From: Plantago ovata
Lineage: Eukaryota > Streptophyta > Magnoliopsida > Lamiales > Plantaginaceae
Direction: 5' to 3'
Assembly: GCA_028274465.1 (NCBI GenBank)
Contig: CM051457.1
Location: 104,035,982 to 104,099,981 of the forward strand
Length of the DNA stretch: 64,000 nucleotides
Both the position numbers and the translations under genes were made by a program. Positions 11,833 through 23,925 of the stretch are shown here, in pieces; position 1 is the first letter of the stretch; every line of letters begins with the position of its first letter. The notes beneath the pieces are model-generated. The model did not search any database, was not told where the DNA came from, and saw only the letters and a program-made list of their open reading frames with translations.

Positions 11833-12780
11833 CATGTGGGCTATGTTGTGGACTTGTGGCTAAATTTCGTATGGACTTTGAAACATTAATTAAGTTTGAT
11901 AAAAATATATGTTGAAGGAAAAAAAAATGGTACAATAAATGTATGTATGAAGAATCTGACTATAAATTAATGTTTATTTTTAAAAAAAATAAACTTTCAT
12001 AACGTAGAAAAATGGAATACAAATTTGAATTTGAATAGAAATATAGAGGATAGAGATGATAATAACAAGAATATCAAAAGAATTATAAAAGAAAGTTTAG
12101 AATAACAAGAATTTTAAAAGAAACGGAATAAAATATACTATGATTTTTATTTATTTATTTTATTTTGGGGGTGGGGGAGAATGTATAGTTAAAGTGTATG
12201 CATACAGGATGTAAGTTAAAAAAGTAGTTTTTGTTTTTTTCTTTTTTTTAAGAAAATAAGTTAAAAGTAGTTTTTTAAAAGTGGAAAATGTAACACAACA
12301 CAAATTTAGAAAGAAATATAATGGAAATTTTAGATAATGAGAATTTTAAAATAAATAAGAAGGAAGTTATATATAAAAGGATTGTGAAAAAAAAGAAACG
12401 GAAGCAAAAGACTATGTTTAGCAATATTAACGGATAAATCTGTTAGAACTCATACCTTATGCCTCCATTGGGGTTTTAACTCCATCCTCTCATTTCTACT
12501 CCAATATCCTTACCACTCGGTCAACCTTATAACTCCTTGAGAGCTAATAAGTTAACTAGAACTTTTTCCATTTTAAAATAAGTGAAGTGTTAAGTTTTAT
12601 CTATGTATGATATTCAACCATAGTGTCAATTTCTTGTAAAAAATATCTTGCTTTTAATATGTGAAATCTCAAATGTTACTCGAGTAACAACAATTAATTG
12701 CAAGTTTTTAACTTTATTATAAAGAAAAGAAAAGGAAAGAAAGAGAAAAAATGGGAGGCTTATTTTTCTAAAAACTGTTC
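11833..12780. other. Non-coding part of the duplicated segment
   Basis: AT-rich with A- and T-runs and no supported gene. It is closely matched by 28308-30110 once the insertion at 28829-29707 is removed. Confidence 0.6.
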
Positions 12781-12785
12781 TTGCA

Positions 12786-13132
12786 ATATGGGAAACTTCT
12801 GGGACACTTTGGGAGGAAAGGACGTGATTAAGAAATGGAGTGTTTGTTTCATCTTCAAAATTAGTACTGCTACTATTAAGGGAAAATTGAATCTGCATCA
12901 AGCTTTGCAGGATTTCATTGATCGTTACAGGCCAACAATCATAATAATTCTCGACATACGCATGGCATATGAGGATGCAGGCATATATGCAGCTTCTGCA
13001 CCTTTTACGGGGGGTTATTGGGTGCTTTGGGACGAGATGCGGACTGATTTGCATATGCAAGGAGCTTCTGATAGGCTGATGCATTTCACCATAATCGGGC
13101 CTCGTCAACCTCTTCCTATCTACATGACCTCT
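12786..13132 (+). pseudogene. LINE endonuclease fragment (left copy)
   Basis: The frame reads ALQDFIDRYRPTIIIILDIRM, then GGYWVLWDEMRTDL and PLPIYMTS. This matches the start of a plant LINE endonuclease, where a PDIIILxETRM-like motif is followed by GGIWLLW. It is cut at 13132 by a copia LTR. The same fragment continues further in the right copy, where HWLVAEDFNFV, the endonuclease GDFN-type motif, is still present. Confidence 0.7.
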
Positions 13133-13133
13133 A

Positions 13134-13413
13134 TGAATGAACTGAAATTGTATTGATAAAGTGAATGAAATATACAATTACATTCAGATTGATACAAGAT
13201 GTTGAATCTTGGAGAAGGAAAGAAAGAAATGTTAAAGATAAGGAGATGAACTAAGCTAACTCTGTTTATATAGCCTAACTACTATAACCGACATGTACTA
13301 CACTCAAAGGACACTGTACTACTACAATGCCTAGTTTCCTAATTCTCTGTTTTCTCTTTTGCAATGCGTCGTTCATCAATTCTTCGTAATTCGTGCGACG
13401 TTGCTTGCTCACA
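13134..13413 (-). repeat. copia LTR, minus orientation
   Basis: On the minus strand a 280-bp block begins TGTGAGCAAG at 13413, just after the end of the copia RNase H region. It ends TTCA at 13134. It contains a TATA box (ggctatataaacag, near 13263-13276). It interrupts the duplicated segment, so it arrived after the duplication or replaced one copy's end. Confidence 0.65.
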
Positions 13414-13743
13414 TCCTCCGTAAGTTGAGCATGGATGTTAAGAAGGACCAACTTAGTAGTGAAACGTGTAAACAATGGTAGAGCCAACAGTTTAGTCATG
13501 ATGTCTGCAAAGTTGATCAACGTTGGAAATGTGCAGTAACTGGATGGTATTGTTGAGGATCCGTTCTCTGATGACGTGACAGTCGATCTCAATATGTTTT
13601 GTGCGCTCATGTTGAACCGGATTGTGTGCCAGATAGTATGCTGACAGACTATCAGTGTACAAGGTTGCTGGTGTAGTTCTATTCGGATGAAGAGAATAGA
13701 GCCTTAGTCGTCGAGTCTCGAAGATGGTTAATCTCCATATCAA
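13414..13743 (-). pseudogene. copia RNase H fragment
   Basis: The minus-strand frame 13492-13743 reads TLYTDSLSAYYLAHNPVQHERTKH-IEIDCHVIRERI, the conserved end of copia RNase H. After a frameshift near 13500 it continues QLADIMTKLL-type sequence (DIMTKLLALPLF, NIHAQL) up to the LTR. The rest of the element is missing, so this is a 5'-truncated remnant. Confidence 0.88.
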
Positions 13744-13745
13744 AT

Positions 13746-14480
13746 TAATGCAAAACTACATGTGAAAATGAGAGCGAAAATGGAAATATCGAAAAAAAAA
13801 TAGAGTAAGAGAATTTTAAAGTGTTTATTATTGCGTAATTAAGTACTTTTAAATATATTAACTACTGTGAATTGTTCACAAATAATATTAGAATGGGTTA
13901 TAACGTGAAAAAAAAATACTTTTAATCAGAAATGTAGACAAGAACTAAACTATGACCAACTTTAAGTTCATTTATTTATTTATTTAAAGTCTTTAATAAC
14001 CATCAAACCCCACGCGCGCGTGGATGATTTATAGGAAACTCTCCCGTTTTGTCTTTATCTCCATAATATTTCATTGGCCAATACTAATTTCCAGTCCCAA
14101 TTTGGGATAAATATTTGCAAAGGCAAGTTGCCAACTCTGGTCCATGCAATAAGGTTTTCTGAATTTATATATCGATCCCTCACCAACCCATATACATTTA
14201 GTCCAGTCCTATAGCTATAAAAAATTAGGATCAGACTACTTGTCCCCCTACACAACACAGCTGTAAACCATTACTCCAAATCTTCAGCTTGTACTCCAAA
14301 TCTTCAGCTGAAAAATCCAAGGACAAAATCAAATACAGTTTTACTCTTTGTACTCCAAATCTTCAGCTCGTTTGTCCGTCGGATTGTTCATAACGACAAT
14401 ATGGGTTCAATTTTATAAATCGGTATTCAATTTCGATTTCTTCTCCAAATAGAAAACAAAGCGAAGCTCGTCGGGGTTGT
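13746..14480. other. Non-coding leader region before the transposase remnant
   Basis: No gene seen. It contains a perfect palindrome CCACGCGCGCGTGG near 14012-14025. It also contains an 18-bp word, tactccaaatcttcagct, three times (14272-14289, 14292-14309, 14351-14368). Confidence 0.5.
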
Positions 14481-14485
14481 CGACA

Positions 14486-16680
14486 ATGGCAAATCCAAAC
14501 GACGCCCACACACAGCTTGTTTGTTCTGCCGGAACGGACCACACGGTTCTGTGGGTTCTACCCACAACAACGTTCGCCGAATTCGTCACGCAGTTCAGAG
14601 GTAAGTTTCTGATCTCCCGATTTATGGTGTAATTCAATTAGGATTTGTAAAGCCCTAATTTTGTTGAATGAGTTTTGTTAAATTCAGATAATTCCTAAAT
14701 TTACACACTTGTAATTCGCACCTGCTCTGGTGTGTAAGGATAGTTTCGGCCGTTTCAATTTTGGTGAATGAGTTTTTTCCCCAAATCAAGTTTTTACCCC
14801 GTTTCAGAGTTTCGCACCTGCTCTTTCTGGTTTCTCACATCAGCTGCTTAATTCCTTGTAATCATTTAATTGATAGCTTCATGTTTACTCGCACCATATT
14901 TCGACGTTTTTTAACTTGATGTACTGTAATGTAGTTCTTCATTTGGGATTATATACATTTAGTTCTTAATGGCCCTATTAATGACATCATCTGCAGATAG
15001 TATACCATGGACAGTCCAAGTTCCGCCCAAATACACTTTCCAGCTCCCAGGGAAAGGTGAATGTGCTATCATCGGAGGCCGAGTTCCAGAATATGCTTCT
15101 CCTATGCCAGTTTCTCAAAGAACATATGGCCTTTATTAAGATTCCGAACTCTAACTACAAGCCAGATCCTATAAGCCCTCAGAAAAATGCAACTATACCT
15201 ACCTATTACTCAAATCAGAAAGAGCTTATCCCTGGACCATCTCAGATAGTCAACCGGTTCGCTTTCAAGGACAGACTATTGAGGGACACTGGTGGTTTTG
15301 ATAATTCCTCCCGTGATATAAACAAGCGGAAACATGGAGAAATCGCAGATTCATTTTCGATGATCCATATTACCCTGCTGACCAGGCTCCTTTTCCATTC
15401 ATAACGAAACCTCAATCCAAACGACAGAGCAGAGAAGCGAACCAAGCACGTGGTGAGTACTATCCAGGAGCCACCACAAAGATACCAAGATTCTCATTCA
15501 ACCCCGAAGAGGAGCCTCCGGTGCTACGGTCTGCCAATTGGATATACTACATCACTGGAGTGGGACAGGAATTCGAAGGCGGGGTGGAGGAATTCCGCTC
15601 GAAACTTATTAAATATGCGGCGAAATTGGGCTTCCGATACAAATACGCCAAGAATACAGCAACGTATATCCACGTTCACTGTATACATCAAGAGGAACAC
15701 AACTGTGGATGGTTTATCCGTGGTTCCGTTACTGGTGTCACTATCAGCCTTATAATCCGTTCTGCAAATCTAAAGCACACTTGCCCATTAGCCTTGGCAA
15801 GCACAGACTCCAAGCGTATGGGACAGAGAGTTCTGGGGAGCATTATAACAGGTATAATCCATTCACATCCAACGCTTACAGCAGCAGACCTCAAGAGGGA
15901 ATTCCTTAAGCACTAGGGATTTGAAATTAAGTATGAAAAGATTTGGAGATCTGTTGAGGTTGCAAGAGCAACGATTTTCGGGTCTTATTCTGACTCATTC
16001 GACGAACTTCGCTGGTATTCAGATGCAATCAAAAGAACGAACCCCGGAAGTGTTGTCATCCTTGAGACTGAACCTGACGACAACAGATTCAAAAGGTTTT
16101 TTTGTGCCTTCAATGCTAGCCTCGAAGGTTTCAAGTTCTGCCGTCCAATGCTATTTGTCGATGGCACTTTCATGAAAAGTCGATACAAAGGCACTCTACT
16201 AGCGGCCACGGCAAAAGATGGAAACAACGGTAAGACAACAACCAAAAATAGCATATTTTGTTTTATTTCAATGTATATGTTTAGTCTGTGGCCCTCTTAT
16301 TATATCCTAAGAAGTTCTGCTTATCAAATGTGAAAGTATTGATTTGCTGAATGAATATTTCAATGTATATTATTTAGCCGAAGGCAGTAATAAAGTATTG
16401 AGAGCTTTGAATTAGGAACGGCTGATTCATTATTTAAATCTTGCCAATGATACTTTATTCTGAAAGTCAAAGAATTTGGTTTTTTGATCTGGAAGACATA
16501 AATTACATTCCCATGATTACAATACTTTTCATACTTTTATTTCAATATATATTGTTTAGCCAAAGGCAGTAATAAAGTATTGATTTGCATACTTTTATGT
16601 TTTATGATTTGCATAGTTGGTTTATGTTCGAATCACTTGCAGGACTTTTCCCAGTCGCAATGACACTATATTCAGTAAGT
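14486..16680 (+). pseudogene. MuDR-type Mutator transposase, broken and internally deleted
   Basis: Exon 1 (ATG at 14486, MANPNDAHTQL...) ends at a GT donor near 14601. Exon 2 starts near 14998 in phase (DSIPWTVQVPPKY). The MuDR N-terminal domain follows: NWIYYITGVGQEFEGGVEEF, then KYAAKLGFRYKY. The MULE transposase core starts with LFVDGTFMKSRYKGTLL near 16150, where the Asp of VDGTF is the first catalytic residue. An intron from about 16230 rejoins at about 16643 (GLFPVAM). Defects: frameshifts between 15057 and 15350, an in-frame TAG at 15914-15916, and loss of everything after GLFPVAM, including the second and third catalytic residues and the zinc knuckle. It stands directly upstream of the Ulp1-like gene, as in Kaonashi-type Mutator elements. 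It cannot make an active transposase. Confidence 0.88.
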
Positions 16681-16766
16681 TAACTCAAAAATTAGCTACA
16701 CTCACACCAAATACACACTGCCTTTTTTTAGCTTATAAATACACTTTCTTTCATATTACAGCTGAT

Positions 16767-19700
16767 ATGCCTAGAGTTGAAGAAGTGGAAGTTCGTAAGA
16801 ACCGTAGAGTTGTGGCAGATGATGATGATATGGAATACTGTGAGTTACATTTATGAATTCACGCCAACTCTGTCCTATTGTACACTACTTACTATTACTT
16901 CATTTAATCATGCAGCCGACATCCCAACTGATACAAACCTTATTCCGTATGAACCACCCCCATCCAGACGTAAGTATACCTTTTACATGTCTGGAAATAA
17001 TCCTTTCTTTTTCATTATCATTTTATGACATACTGTATTGTTTCAGCTGCAGCTAAAGCATACCCACACTACCGATGCAACCTTCAGTCCGTGGTTAGGG
17101 AACTCAAATCACTAGGGTTGCGGCCTGAACACCTTGATGCCATAAAGTGGACTCCTTTCTGGTATTTTGTGTATGTCGCACTTCACATGACCAATGCTGA
17201 ATTTGAAAGCTACAAGAAGTGCGATGCTACCATCGCTGCAATCATTAAACGCTATGTGCGGGCAGGCTTTACAGATGAACGAGGTTTCCTGATTGGTGAT
17301 GAAGTGTTGTGTCCAACAAGTCAAGATTTTGAGCTCACTTTTGGTGTGAGGGATGGAGACATATTGATTAGTGAGTCGAGTACCAAAAACTATGCTTTTC
17401 TCCAACGTTGTTGGCCAGAGAAAAGGGGTAAACCGTTCCAACTTGCAAAGTCAAACATACTTCCTGTTCTGAAAGACAAGATAGCTCTGACTGAGGATGA
17501 TCGCGACGTGTTTGAAGATGTCGCCCGCCTTGTTCACCTCTATTTGTTGTCTGCCTTCTTCATGACCAATCAGAACTACTTTGTCAGGTGGTATGTGGTG
17601 AAGTATCTGGACAATTTCCAAATGATACGTAAGTTTGACTGGTGTACCTTCATGCTGGATTCACTCATGAAAGCAATCGAGAAAACTGACACCCTTTATG
17701 TGCCAGACTGTTCAATATTCCTCATGGTAAGTGCTTCCTATATGGTTAACGAATTGATAATTTATCGTAACGTTTTGCTACTTAGTATTGCTGGTTATTT
17801 ATCGTAACGTTTTACTCATACATCCAGTTCTGGATGTGCGAGGTCTGCCCCATAATTAAGCCTCGAGAATTGTCGCCATCATTCCCCAGATTTAGGAAAT
17901 GGTCCCTCACTGAATTGAAGACAGCTCTGGCCAATGCTGATTACAATAACTTACACCTGCAATACGTGAGTACTTGGTCCCTCACTGACTTGACTATTTT
18001 TTAAATTAAATGTGTAAGCATGTATTATATACCAGACCCTATGTCTTTAATATTAATAGTATCTTAATATTGAATGCAGAAACTTGTTAAAGAAATCCTG
18101 CCAAAAAAAAGGGAAGTCAAGCTTCTTGATGGGGGGTATCCAGGTAACATTGACTTGCAGTTTAACATGACAGATCAAAATATGGGGGGGGGGGGGAAGC
18201 TCGCAATCAGTTCCCTCATTGGTAGGTGAAGGGACACAGGTTAAGCCTGATCAAGGAAAAATGAACGGTGCTTGGCCAGTACGGGTGCCAATCGGTTCAG
18301 ATACATGTAAAGAAGTGAACCTCCGGGGGTTAACATCTGATGAAGCACTCGGTTTTGATGCAATTACGGCTGGATTCGATCTCCACGATTCTATGTTGGC
18401 GCCTAAACAAACAGCAGAAAATGCGCCTGCTGAGTCATTGAGTGAGCTCTCTATGGATGTAGACCATGAAAGAAGGAGTGGGCACGGTGAAACGTCTGAC
18501 AAAAAGACAATCATTGCACTTCAGGGTACCGTGAATACTCTGAAAGCCAAGGTCAGCACTTTGACAGCATCACTATCTGATAAAAGCGAGCAACTACCTG
18601 GGCAAGCAATAATGGAAAGGCATAGAAAGATGTTCCTCCGTTTGAAAGACGACATAGCAAAATCCAATAAGAGATTGGAGGACTCTGAAGCTGCACGAAG
18701 AGAACTAAGTGTCAGGTTTAAGCAACTAGCAGATGCCAAGGATAAGGCTATTGGAGAAGAAAACCATTTTCAGAGTCTGTACGAATCTGAGAAGTCGGCA
18801 CGTCTAACAGTAGAGACCGAGTGTGCTGCCTGTGCATTGTCCGAGAGTGAGCAGAAGGAACAAATTCGTGAACTCCTGATCAAATGTGACATAAAGGATG
18901 CTGAGATAACAGATCTCAAACGCCGTTTGGGTATTGGTTCAACACAAACCCCTAGTACGGAATCATCCAAGGCCCCTATACAAAATAAACTTGTTGACTA
19001 TGCGAGCACTCCAGGGGGCGTGACTCCTGCCTCTGTTTCTAATCCTCGACCAACTTTTGGCCATGTGGGGACACCAATTAAGCCTACAAATCTTTATACA
19101 CAGATGTCACCTGCATCGGGTTTGAAACCTCCACTACACCCACAAGTCAAGCTAGAACCTGGTCCCACTACTGGTACTTCATATGCTTCACCCAAGAGGT
19201 CGATTCCCAACCAGAACTCACCTACGTTGACACACCAGCAAGGGTACCGAACACCTCATGTTCAAGCAGATGGTTATGATGTCACAAGTTCAGAAGTGGT
19301 TGTCAATAGCGACTCCCCAGTAACCGAGGCAATACGGAATTCCAGAAAGTGTGAGAAACTCATAGCGGATTCTGTTGTGAAGGAATCTACTACTCCGATC
19401 CCTATTGTCAATGTCGAAGACCAACCAGATGACAATTCCAGAAGCTACCGGGAAATCAGAATTAATAAGAAGACCGAATGTTTCAAGTGTCTGCTGAAAC
19501 TTCCCCATATCCTTCCCTGGCTTACTATCCAGTTCCGGGTTAAGGAATATGCGTATGACAATTACCATTAACTTGTTCCTTGAATCGTTCAGTAGCGAAT
19601 AATAATATAACAAAATGAGCTAATTCTTATATCTTATTTTACTTATATGCAGGTCAACATGCCTACGAGTGAATACATCTTTTCTGTCAGCTGAGATTAG

Positions 19701-20713
19701 GCTATCTGATATGGAACTCATTATCAACCATGAACGATTCACAGACTCTGTAAGTTCTTGGGCAAGTTATTTGATTTATTTGTGATTCTGAAAAAATGTA
19801 TGACAATCTCTTTTGTGGATACTAACTTACAACTTCATGCAGATAATCGACACCTGGGCATTGCTACTGGTCAATGATGTATGCGGAGGTCAAAATATGA
19901 AAGAGACAAGGGCTAGTGTTAGCCAAAAGCCATTTGTCTTCAAGAGTGGTTGTTGGGTATTATTATTCGGGCCATTATTATTCCTTTACCTCTTTTTTTT
20001 TTTTTTTTTTTTCCATCCTGGTCTATTTTGGTTTATTTTACCCAACTGCTGACGATTCGTATACTTTGCAGCAATACGTTGCTCGAAGGGACCACAGCAG
20101 CAAATGTGCTACAGCAGCTAAATCCTTTATTGACCTCAAGATCTCAACTGCTTTGAACCATGAAAACTGGATTATTCCAATTAACACAACTGGCAATCTA
20201 TGCCCCCTAAAAAATGATGGTGACCATTGGACACTCCTCCATTACAATGTTCGTAGAAACAAGTGGACTTTTTACAACCCGTTGGCACCAAGGATTGATG
20301 AGGACTATCATTTACAGCAGCAATTACACTAGTAAGTTTGATGTACATATATTTGTTCAATATGTATCAAATAAATTTGTTCTTTTCTGAAGTAATAATG
20401 TTTGTTCATTATTGGATTGGTGTAGATGGATTATATTGAGCAGAGTGTGAAACTTTATTGCAATGCAACGGGGCAGACACCTCCCATGTGGTCCGCTAAG
20501 CCGTCCACTGAACGTGAGTGTAAAACACCGCAACAGTCAAAGAACTCTCTTGATTGTGGCCCTGTGGTCTGCTTTGTAATCGAGATGCTTATAAGGGGTG
20601 ACCCGCTGGAGGCTCGCAACTGGACTCATGCCGTTGCTGGCACATACCGCTGCCACATGGCAAAGGCCTTCCATCAGACAATTGTGCACTCCCATGGAGG
20701 GTCTGCAAATTAA
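16767..20713 (+). CDS. Mutator-associated Ulp1-like cysteine protease gene, multi-exon, probably decayed
   Basis: Exons fit GT-AG rules at 16767-16839, 16916-16969, 17047-17726, 17828-17965, 18080-about 19510, 19653-19749, 19843-19956, 20072-20331 and 20426-20713. The N-terminus is acidic (VVADDDDMEY). Exons 3-4 encode a globular region like the DUF1985-type part of transposon Ulp1 proteins. The large exon is polar with a coiled coil (about 18510-18930) and a Pro/Ser-rich tail. The C-terminus has the C48 peptidase signature: His in GDHWTLL (codon 20225), Gln-Gln at 20531-20536 and Cys in LDCGPVVCF (codon 20555). The Asp that should follow the His is Asn (FYNPL, codon 20276). Problems: a G13 run (18184-18196) shifts frame within exon 5, and the last splice junction as drawn is out of phase. 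Ulp1 enzymes cleave SUMO; activity here is doubtful. Confidence 0.75.
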
Positions 20714-20754
20714 AACTATTGATGGTACAAAACTAAAACTATTCGTTTTGTAAG

Positions 20755-21000
20755 TTGCCCACTACTGTCTTTGCCGTTTTATGCATTCTATTGACCACTG
20801 GTCAGCTTACTATTGACCAACGGTCATCTTTCTATATATATAGACCATCGGTCAGATTTCTATTGGTCAACTTTCGTTTGGTCGATTGGCATCGGTCGAT
20901 AAACTGTAGACCCATACAACTTCGACCAACTTCATATAAATTGGGTATGGTCGATAAATGGCGCCCGTCGATAAATTATGGTCTATTTTTACTATTTTTA
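20755..21000. repeat. Cluster of GACCA / TGGTC inverted half-sites
   Basis: Within about 200 bp after the Ulp1-like gene the sequence repeats attgaccactggtcag, attgaccaacggtcat, tagaccatcggtcag, tattggtcaac and tggtcgat. These are many short dyads of GACCA and GGTC spaced by 0-3 bases. It may be a subterminal repeat cluster of the surrounding transposon. Confidence 0.6.
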
Positions 21001-21600
21001 TGGTCTATTATGGTCTGTTATATACTGTATGGCCATTGGGCCAATTCATTGTCAAAAAATGGCCAAAATAGCAGCCCAATATCATCCAATCAACTTACAT
21101 GTCCCTTCGATAACCAGTCAAACCATATTTAAAAAAAAAAAAAAAAGGACCAATAACAGACAACACACTATTCATGTCTGCCTATTCTCCAGCTACCACT
21201 GCACATTGTCTGCCTATGCTCCAGAGTAGGTGTTGGACTTATATACAAGCACGGAAATCAATACTTTCTCATGCAAATTTTTACCCAAAACTGGGACTGC
21301 TATGTAAACTGCCCATATTTCATTCACATTCACAGAATCTCAGTCTTTCTTATTTCTTCCTCATTCACGCATAACCAGAGACACCCTTTCTTTCTCTTTC
21401 CAATCACTCTTCTAAATTCTCCAATCATTCAACAAAATTTGTATCAATTTTTTTCAATTGATTTAAGCTACATATAGAGATCTCTTTCATCATTTTCTGT
21501 CATAGTAATGGGTTTGTGCCACCGGAGGTGGTGGTGATGAGATGACCTAATTTTGTAGTATTTCTTTTCTGGTACTGTGATAAAAATAGATTATCTAGGG
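21001..21600. other. Non-coding, promoter-like stretch
   Basis: A TATA-like motif (cttatatacaag, near 21237) is followed by a pyrimidine-rich stretch (21340-21450). A short ATG frame follows (21609-21668, MPANPKSAPARTKHCSDGRL), ending at a possible GT donor. This could be the promoter and first exon of a lost gene; no protein family was recognised and I do not call a gene. Confidence 0.3.
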
Positions 21601-21799
21601 CGATTCAGATGCCTGCTAACCCCAAATCCGCTCCCGCCCGCACAAAGCATTGTTCCGATGGCCGCCTGGTAATCGATTTTATTGCTCAAGTACTATTCTT
21701 ATTTAGAAAGGAGATTCAATACTACATTAGGAAGTGTTTAGTTTTTTGGATTCTGATGGTAGAGTCATTAGTCAGGACTTTAGGAGCTTAGCAGTTGAA

Positions 21800-23765
21800 T
21801 TTTGTTGTTGTTGGTGGTGATTAATGATATCTTTGTTGTTAGATGATCCTTGACTGACAGAATTAAACTCCAAGTGATTAATTTTAATAGTACATGTTAT
21901 TAATTAAAAACATTAGAATCATCATGCATTAACGTGTTTTTGTAAAGATATATACAATTATTAATTAAAGTATTTATAATTGTGTAATATGAGATCGAAA
22001 CAAAAAATTTAACAGAATCCTATTACAATTACTGCAGTCTATATAATAGAGTCCTACACAAATCATATTATACACTACGAGTAGTATTGTGTGTGATGTG
22101 AAGTGACATACTCGTAATTTATTTTCTTAAGTTCCATCTCATGTTCCCATTTGGCAGTAATACTCCATAATGGTCCTTTAGTGTTAGTGGTAACTGGTAT
22201 AATTATGTCATGTAAGGTCACAATTTTGTGAGATAAGTACGTCAATGGTGAGATAATTCCTTGTCAATACCAACTTACCAGTTGTACACAAGGTTAAAGG
22301 TTCAAATACAAAATGCAAGAGAAGGCGCACGTAAGACAAAGAGATGGTGCTCCTGCTGCAAGACCGAAACAAGAATCAACGCCAGATTCTTCTTCTCAAT
22401 GAATCGTTAGTATTTGGATTCATCAACTCTTAGTTGACTTAAGTAAACACAAACAACATTGCTATCTAAGAAATGCCACTGGTGTTATGATGTTATTTAT
22501 AACTTAAAAAATGGGTGGTCAAATTTTGAATATGAAAAGTTGGAATTAAGGTTAGCAAAACCTGCATGTAGAACTTTGTCTATGAGATAATACTTGTTTG
22601 TGAGTTATCAGTAAGGTTGTGTTAGGGAGGACATTTTGTTACCAGGCTTCATGGACCATGGTTGTGTTACCGAGGACAGTTTAGTGATGTAAGAAAGATA
22701 CATGTAATCTGGAAACTTTTACACTATCTTGTTGACGGTTGTCTGTGCAAACTGCAAAAAGTTGTTGGTTGGACTACTTTATGCTACATCTTTTTTGCCT
22801 TTGTTACTCTGTTACCGTGAAAAGTTTACCTAAGTAAACAAATTTTACACTAGGATTTCAGTCCTGGGTCGTAAGGAAAAGAAATTGCAGTACGATTGAA
22901 AGAAAACACCCATAGACATGGACTAATGACAGGTAATTCTTTCTCGATATGATTAAATCACAACCATGCCTTCTTAGATGCTGCTCTTGGTGTATATAAT
23001 CGTGTACCTTGTGTGGTTAGAAAATGTAAATAAGTGAAATAACTTTACTCCTTACTCTTAATTTGGACGTTAACATTATGAACAATCTTAGTAGTTAGTA
23101 TCATGCTTGACCTCAAGCATTAATCGTATTTCACTAATATACAACCAGAGTATATATTAATAGGATTCCTGAATTTACATCGGATTAATCATGTAATCCA
23201 AGTTAATTACCCATTTGAGATGATGATAATTGATGTTCTACACGGCGGCTTATGGCTTATGTAACTCAATTCGTTAACTTAGTGAGTGTTTTCAAATGCT
23301 TAATTAAAGTGATTACCTGCTTTTCTACCACAATAATCAATTTTTTGGTATTTGCTTTCCCTGCTTATGTATTTGCTTCTCCATAATTAAGCAGACTAAC
23401 CGCTATAAGCTAAAAGCATACTGGAAAATGCTTTTGGAGCTTTAAGCAACTAAAAAAAATAAAAAAATAGAAAAGGTAATAAAATATTAAATAAAGTAAA
23501 TTGTTAATATTTAAGTGTTTTTTTTTATTTAACCAAACACTAAAATATTGTTTAACTTCAACTTTTAGTATGTGTACTGAACATCCCATGCTTTTGATTA
23601 TAATCAGATTATTTGAACTTTAAGCAAAATCAATCAAAAAGTAATTGTAATAAACATTTGCAAACACAACCTTAGACTTGTAAATCTCAGTTAAACTCTA
23701 TTCTAATTCTAAAGTAAGTTCTCTTACTTTTATACTTGTAAAAAGAGGAAAGGAAATTAGGAAAT
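21800..23765. other. Long non-coding AT-rich region
   Basis: No supported ORF, RNA gene or element boundary. A repeat-like part near 23390-23690 holds gctataagctaaaagc and agctttaagcaact, suggesting an old hAT-type MITE, but I could not fix ends. Confidence 0.5.
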
Positions 23766-23769
23766 TAGG

Positions 23770-23916
23770 ATGGATGAGACGCCGAGGTGCATGGTTTGAT
23801 TCCTAGCGCAAATATAAGGCGGTTTAGGTGTGGTCATATAAAGTTGTATATGATGTTGTATAGCAGTAGCGTAGAAGTAGGAGTAATTATATTTGTCATT
23901 TCACCAAAATAAATAA
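23770..23916 (+). mobile_element. SINE copy (same family as the one at 48145)
   Basis: It begins gatggatgagacgccgagg and carries a box-B-like ggtttgattcctag (23793-23806). It continues ataaggcggtttaggtgtgg, a word shared exactly with 48145-48255, then gttgtatagc and an A-rich end (aataaataataaataaa). The shared body and tail show one SINE family present at least twice. This copy reaches further 5' than the second. Confidence 0.7.
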
Positions 23917-23925
23917 TAAATAAAA

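Larger units (their letters stand above)
10994..13132. repeat. Segmental duplication, left copy
   Basis: About 2.1 kb that matches 27475-30496 almost base for base, including the LTP gene, its flanks and a LINE endonuclease fragment. The left copy lacks the 0.9 kb Mutator-type insertion of the right copy; the empty site is near 12370-12378. It ends where a copia LTR was inserted at 13134. Confidence 0.92.

Noticed and set aside
11569..11889. Plus-strand frame of 106 codons opposite the LTP gene, and its twin at 28044-28352
   Set aside because: It is the antisense of a well-supported eight-cysteine gene; its conservation follows from the duplication.
14413..14637. Minus-strand frame of 74 codons
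   Set aside because: It lies opposite the first exon of the transposase remnant, which has a splice-phase match to the next exon.
22031..22060. Possible Helitron 5' end (tctatataatagagtc)
   Set aside because: Starts with TC as needed, but the preceding base is G, not A, and no copy comparison is possible.
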